NCBI GenBank assembly: GCA_036260415.1
Contig: DASZZX010000413.1
Location: forward strand, 1-6,909
Source of the DNA: DASZZX01 sp036260415
GTDB lineage: Bacteria; Actinomycetota; Nitriliruptoria; Nitriliruptorales; JAHWKO01
DNA length: 6,909 nucleotides
Direction: 5' to 3'
The translations under genes were made by a program, and so were the position numbers. The notes beneath the pieces are model-generated. The model saw only the letters and a program-made list of their open reading frames with translations, was not told the origin of the DNA and ran no database searches. This document shows positions 5,540 to 6,909 of the stretch, piece after piece; the first letter of the stretch is position 1, and every line of letters begins with the position of its first letter.

Positions 5540-6909
5540 CTACGGCAGCGCGTCCTCGGCCACGACCGGGGGGCCCACCTGGGCGCCGAGCGCCCGCCCC
5601 TTGGCGGTCCGCCGGGCCTGAGGCACGTCCACCGGTCGGATCACCATCGGCTGTTCGCCACCGATGTGCAGGTCGGCCGCCGCGCCGCAGAACAGCAGCG
5701 GCGCGGTGCCGGTCTGCAGACCCTTGCCACCCCGGCCCCGGACCGGGTAGTCGGAGAGCGGGCTGCGTTTGACGGTCCCGTCCGCCCCCAGCGTGAGAAC
5801 CTCGCCGTCACCGTCGCCGTCGCGCACCACCGTGAGGCTGACGACGGTGGCGTCCGACGGCAGGTCCATGCCGATCACGCCGGTCGCGGTGCGCCCCATC
5901 GCACGCACGTCCGCGGCGGCGAAGCGGATGACCATGCCGCCGCTGTGCGCCAGCAGCAGGTGGTCGTCGTCGCCGCACAGCGCCGCCGCCACCAGGCGGT
6001 CGCCGTCCCGCAGGCCGGCTGCCTGGACGGAACGTTGGCGACCGTCGAACTCGGTGACCTCGGTGCGCTTGACCTGCCCCTGCGCCGAGGCGGTCACCAC
6101 GGTCAGCCCTTCCCGGTGCTCGTGGGGCTCCGGCAGCACGAGGGCGGCGACGAGCGGCGCCGTGGGCGCCTCGCCCAGCAGCTGCGCGGCGTGGGTACCC
6201 CGGTCGCGTGTTCGCACCACCGGCACGTCGTTGAGGTCGACCCGGTGGCCCGTCCCGGCCCCGTCGACCAGGAGCAGAGAGTGGTCGGTGGTGCAGCGCA
6301 GCACCGCCACCACCGGATCGTGCGGGTGCTTGTGGGCGGGGCTCGTGCGCCGCTGAGGCATCGCCCTGACGTACCCGCCGGCCGTCACGTACACGGTGAC
6401 CGGCTGCGCCTGGAAACCGGCGCGTGACCCGCCGGCGAGCACGTCCTCCGCCGTGATGCCGGCAGCGACGATCACGCTCCGGCGTGGCGTCGCGTGGACC
6501 CGCCGGATCTCGCGCAGCTCCTCGGCGAACAGCGCGTCGAGCCGCGCCGGGTCGCCCAGGATCCCGTCGAGTTCGATGATGAGCGCCTGCAGTTGGCGGT
6601 GCTCGTCCTCGAGCTTCTGGCGTTCCAGCCGTGCCAGGCGGCGCAGCTGCATGTCGAGTATGGCGTCGGCCTGCACCTGGGTGAGCGCGTACCGCTCCTG
6701 GAGCTGGCTGCGGGCGTCCTCGGCCGAGTCGGCACCACGGATCAGCGCGATCACCTCGTCGAGGTGGTCCAGCGCGGTGAGCAGCCCCTCCAGGACGTGG
6801 GCGCGGTGGGCGGCCCGGTGGCGCCGGTGGGTGGTCCGCCGGGTGAGGACCTCCCGCTGGTGGGCCACGTAGGCCTCGAGGCAGGCCTTGAGCCCCAGCG
6901 TGCGCGGCG
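5540..6909 (-). CDS. Type IIA DNA topoisomerase A subunit (GyrA/ParC family; probably ParC-like topoisomerase IV), C-terminal 455 residues, cut by window edge
   Basis: The frame is open to the right edge; the winged-helix region, the active-site Tyr and much of the tower are outside. Residues seen begin PRTLGLKACLEAYVAHQREV, the hallmark stretch leading to the coiled-coil gate. HVLEGLLTALDHLDEVIALI (37-56) and QADAILDMQLRRLARLE (79-95) follow, then the returning helix DPARLDALFAEELREI (119-134). From about residue 165 comes the six-bladed C-terminal beta-pinwheel that binds DNA (blade starts near VTVYVT 170, DHSLLL 208, GLTVVT 267, DHLLLA 315, EVLTLG 369, PLLFCG 403). The A subunit cuts and rejoins DNA with a GyrB/ParE partner. 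The canonical GyrA-box (QRRGGKG) is absent from blade 1, where RAMPQRRTSPAHKHPHDP is found instead (181-198). A degenerate RGRGGKG sits in blade 5 (390-396). Loss of the first box fits topoisomerase IV (decatenation) better than gyrase, and VRAMGRTATGVIG resembles actinobacterial ParC, but a GyrA cannot be excluded. No partner subunit gene is in view. Confidence 0.93.
   Translation of the reverse strand, partial: PRTLGLKACLEAYVAHQREVLTRRTTHRRHRAAHRAHVLEGLLTALDHLDEVIALIRGADSAEDARSQLQERYALTQVQADAILDMQLRRLARLERQKLEDEHRQLQALIIELDGILGDPARLDALFAEELREIRRVHATPRRSVIVAAGITAEDVLAGGSRAGFQAQPVTVYVTAGGYVRAMPQRRTSPAHKHPHDPVVAVLRCTTDHSLLLVDGAGTGHRVDLNDVPVVRTRDRGTHAAQLLGEAPTAPLVAALVLPEPHEHREGLTVVTASAQGQVKRTEVTEFDGRQRSVQAAGLRDGDRLVAAALCGDDDHLLLAHSGGMVIRFAAADVRAMGRTATGVIGMDLPSDATVVSLTVVRDGDGDGEVLTLGADGTVKRSPLSDYPVRGRGGKGLQTGTAPLLFCGAAADLHIGGEQPMVIRPVDVPQARRTAKGRALGAQVGPPVVAEDALP

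Noticed and set aside
5531..6427. 298-residue plus-strand open frame
   Set aside because: It is antisense to the topoisomerase C-terminal domain, which is unambiguous; the plus-strand product is His/Arg-rich without a domain.

Overview
The window is very GC-rich, with coding frames that almost always end codons in G or C. It reads as chromosomal DNA of a high-GC bacterium, most likely an actinomycete-type organism (Actinomycetota). The C-terminal part of the type IIA topoisomerase resembles actinobacterial topoisomerase IV ParC. I cannot place the organism more precisely. There are no RNA genes, insertion sequences, CRISPR arrays or phage genes that I can support.

Layout: (1) Positions 1-1224, plus strand: the 3' part of an exported PQQ-type sugar (glucose/sorbosone) dehydrogenase, cut at the left edge inside its Pro/Thr/Ser-rich linker. 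(2) 1427-3580, plus strand: a 717-residue protein of unknown function with a strong ribosome binding site and a promoter-like box upstream. It has two copies of a ~130-residue Cys-containing module and two further beta-rich regions. (3) 3722-3817, minus strand: a 31-residue membrane-active-looking small protein that may be leaderless. (4) 3818-4206: a divergent intergenic region with promoter-like elements. (5) 4207-5490, plus strand: a second, complete sugar dehydrogenase, made as a lipoprotein and clearly paralogous to the first. (6) 5540-6909, minus strand: the C-terminal 455 residues of a GyrA/ParC-family topoisomerase subunit, cut at the right edge.

How it fits together: two paralogous surface sugar dehydrogenases flank the unknown repeat protein in the same orientation. 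The second copy keeps the His that acts as general base in this family; the first has Gln there and also loses the Gln of the DVGQ motif. The first may therefore be a pseudoenzyme or have changed specificity. The topoisomerase gene converges on this cluster and is probably a housekeeping neighbour. The most novel object is the 717-residue protein: it has the look of an extracellular beta-sandwich protein but no signal peptide.
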